Shown in pieces: positions 6,154 to 7,231 of a stretch of DNA of 7,231 nt. This DNA comes from an uncultured Clostridia bacterium (GTDB lineage Bacteria; Bacillota; Clostridia; Oscillospirales; CAG-382): assembly GCA_905235695.1 (NCBI GenBank), contig CAJOMW010000113.1, positions 1 through 7,231 on the forward strand, in the 5' to 3' direction. Below the pieces are notes generated by a model. The model worked only from the letters and a program-made list of their open reading frames with translations, had not been told where the DNA came from and ran no database searches. Made by a program: the position numbers and the translations under genes. Positions within the stretch are counted from its first letter, which is position 1, and every line of letters starts with the position of its first letter.

Positions 6154-7173
6154 ATGATAGATATAGCCATAGATCTCGGGACTGCGACAGTGCTCGTATA
6201 TGTAAAGGGTAAGGGAGTAGTGTATGAGGAGCCCTCCGTCGTCGCAGTGGACAAGGCGACGGGAAAGGTGCTGAAGGTCGGCAAGGACGCACAGATGATG
6301 CTCGGAAGGACACCGGGAAATATCCTTGCCGTAAAGCCGCTTCAGGACGGCGTTATATCGCAGTACGACGTAACCCTCAAAATGCTCAAATACTTCATCC
6401 GTAAGGCTACCGGTCCCACCATCTTCAAGCCTCGCGTCATGGTATGCGTACCGAGCGGTATAACCGAAGTCGAGGAGCGTGCGGTGTACGACGCTACCAT
6501 CGCCGCCGGCGCAAAGAAGACGTACCTCATCGAGGAGCCGCTTGCTGCCGCAATAGGCGCCGGCATAGACGTCTCAAAGCCGAAAGGTCACATGATAGTC
6601 GACATAGGCGGCGGAACGACCGATATAGCCGTGATATCACTCGGCTCGATAGTGGTATCGGACTCGGTGAAAATGGCCGGAAACAAGATAGACGAAGAGA
6701 TAATCAAATATATCCGCCGCAAGCACAACGTCCTCGTGGGCGAAGTGACGGCGGAGGAGATAAAGAAGAAGATAGGCTGCGTGTGGCCGTTTGACAATCA
6801 GTACGTCATGGACGTCAAGGGCAGATGCCTCAAGGAAGGACTTCCGAAGATGATAGAGATAAATTCCGAAGAGGTCAGGGAAGCCATAACGCCTATGGCA
6901 AAGTCCATAGTCGACGCAATATGCCACGTCCTTGAGCGCACTCCGCCGGAGCTTGTCGGAGACATTGCCGCGAGCGGAATAGTCATGACCGGCGGCGGAA
7001 GCCTGCTCTACGGAATGGACAGGCTCATCGAGCGTGCGAGCGGAATAAAGACGTATATTGCCGAAAATCCCACGTCCTGCGTCGTCATAGGCACGGGCAG
7101 ATCTCTCGACAATATGCAGGTCCTGCCGGAGGGCATAATAAACATTTCCCGTCAGAGGCAGGAAAGACTGTAA
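6154..7173 (+). CDS. mreB: MreB/Mbl-family bacterial actin, rod-shape determining protein
   Basis: A 339-residue actin homologue that polymerises on ATP along the inner membrane and guides the cell-wall elongation machinery. Phosphate-1 is IDLGTAT (6-12), the family stretch GRTPGNILAVKPLQDGVIS lies at 51-69, connect-1 is EEPLAAAIGAG (127-137), phosphate-2 is DIGGGTTDIAVISLG (150-164) and the adenosine motif is MTGGGSLLYGMDRLI (278-292). Length is normal. Two oddities: residues 223-232 read GRCLKEGLPK where MreB and Mbl usually have GRD followed by a GLP, and the protein starts straight into the first beta strand with little sequence ahead of it. Whether it is MreB, Mbl or MreBH cannot be settled by eye. 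It is not beside mreC or mreD and has its own promoter and terminator, which suits a stand-alone paralogue. A GGAAAGGG site lies about 11 bases before the ATG. Confidence 0.95.
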   Translation: MIDIAIDLGTATVLVYVKGKGVVYEEPSVVAVDKATGKVLKVGKDAQMMLGRTPGNILAVKPLQDGVISQYDVTLKMLKYFIRKATGPTIFKPRVMVCVPSGITEVEERAVYDATIAAGAKKTYLIEEPLAAAIGAGIDVSKPKGHMIVDIGGGTTDIAVISLGSIVVSDSVKMAGNKIDEEIIKYIRRKHNVLVGEVTAEEIKKKIGCVWPFDNQYVMDVKGRCLKEGLPKMIEINSEEVREAITPMAKSIVDAICHVLERTPPELVGDIAASGIVMTGGGSLLYGMDRLIERASGIKTYIAENPTSCVVIGTGRSLDNMQVLPEGIINISRQRQERL

Positions 7174-7182
7174 TACGCAAAA

Positions 7183-7206
7183 CAAAACCGCCGCACGGCG
7201 GTTTTG
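7183..7206 (+). terminator. Intrinsic terminator after the mreB-like gene
   Basis: CAAAACCGCC (7183-7192) pairs perfectly with GGCGGTTTTG (7197-7206) around a GCAC loop. The T-run is inside the 3' arm, with matching A residues in the 5' arm, so it could also work for leftward transcripts arriving from beyond the right edge. Nothing further is seen in 7207-7231. Confidence 0.85.
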
Positions 7207-7231
7207 GCTTGTCGATAAAGCTATATTTTAC

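Noticed and set aside
6637..7185. A 182-codon minus-strand frame under the mreB-like gene
   Set aside because: It is antisense to a highly conserved coding sequence and runs into the terminator hairpin; no family resemblance.

Overview
The window looks like a chromosomal piece of a low-to-mid GC Clostridia-type Firmicute (Bacillota), probably an anaerobic gut or sediment lineage. The reasons are the strong AGGAGG-like ribosome binding sites, AT-rich intergenic promoters of the SigA type (TTGACA/TATAAT, 17-base spacers), intrinsic terminators, a stand-alone MreB/Mbl-type actin homologue and a PflX-type radical SAM protein. Isoleucine is very often coded by ATA, which some uncultured Clostridia favour. 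I cannot place it to genus. I see no mobile element, tRNA, rRNA or CRISPR array.

Layout. Positions 1-3088 are transcribed leftward: a divergent GH116-like (GBA2/DUF608-type) protein (3088-1028), then queA (998 to beyond the left edge, so its C-terminus is cut off). The two are 29 bases apart and probably form one operon. A 296-base divergent intergenic region (3089-3384) holds two back-to-back SigA-type promoters, one driving the GH116-like gene leftward and one driving a Gfo/Idh/MocA oxidoreductase rightward (3385-4467). That oxidoreductase ends in a clear intrinsic terminator. Next, on the plus strand, come an SSAT-like GNAT acetyltransferase (4541-5023), a COG1313/PflX-like radical SAM protein (5189-6064) and a monocistronic mreB/mbl-like gene (6154-7173) with its own promoter and terminator.

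How they fit together. The GH116-like protein and the oxidoreductase share a control region and both belong to sugar-related families, so a joint role in glycoside metabolism is possible; this is inference only. QueA (queuosine tRNA modification), the acetyltransferase, the radical SAM protein and MreB look like ordinary housekeeping or accessory genes with no obvious functional link. The item most worth a second look is the GH116-like protein. Its fold landmarks are recognisable from end to end, but the residues expected at the active site appear to be replaced. I see no convincing multi-gene novel system.
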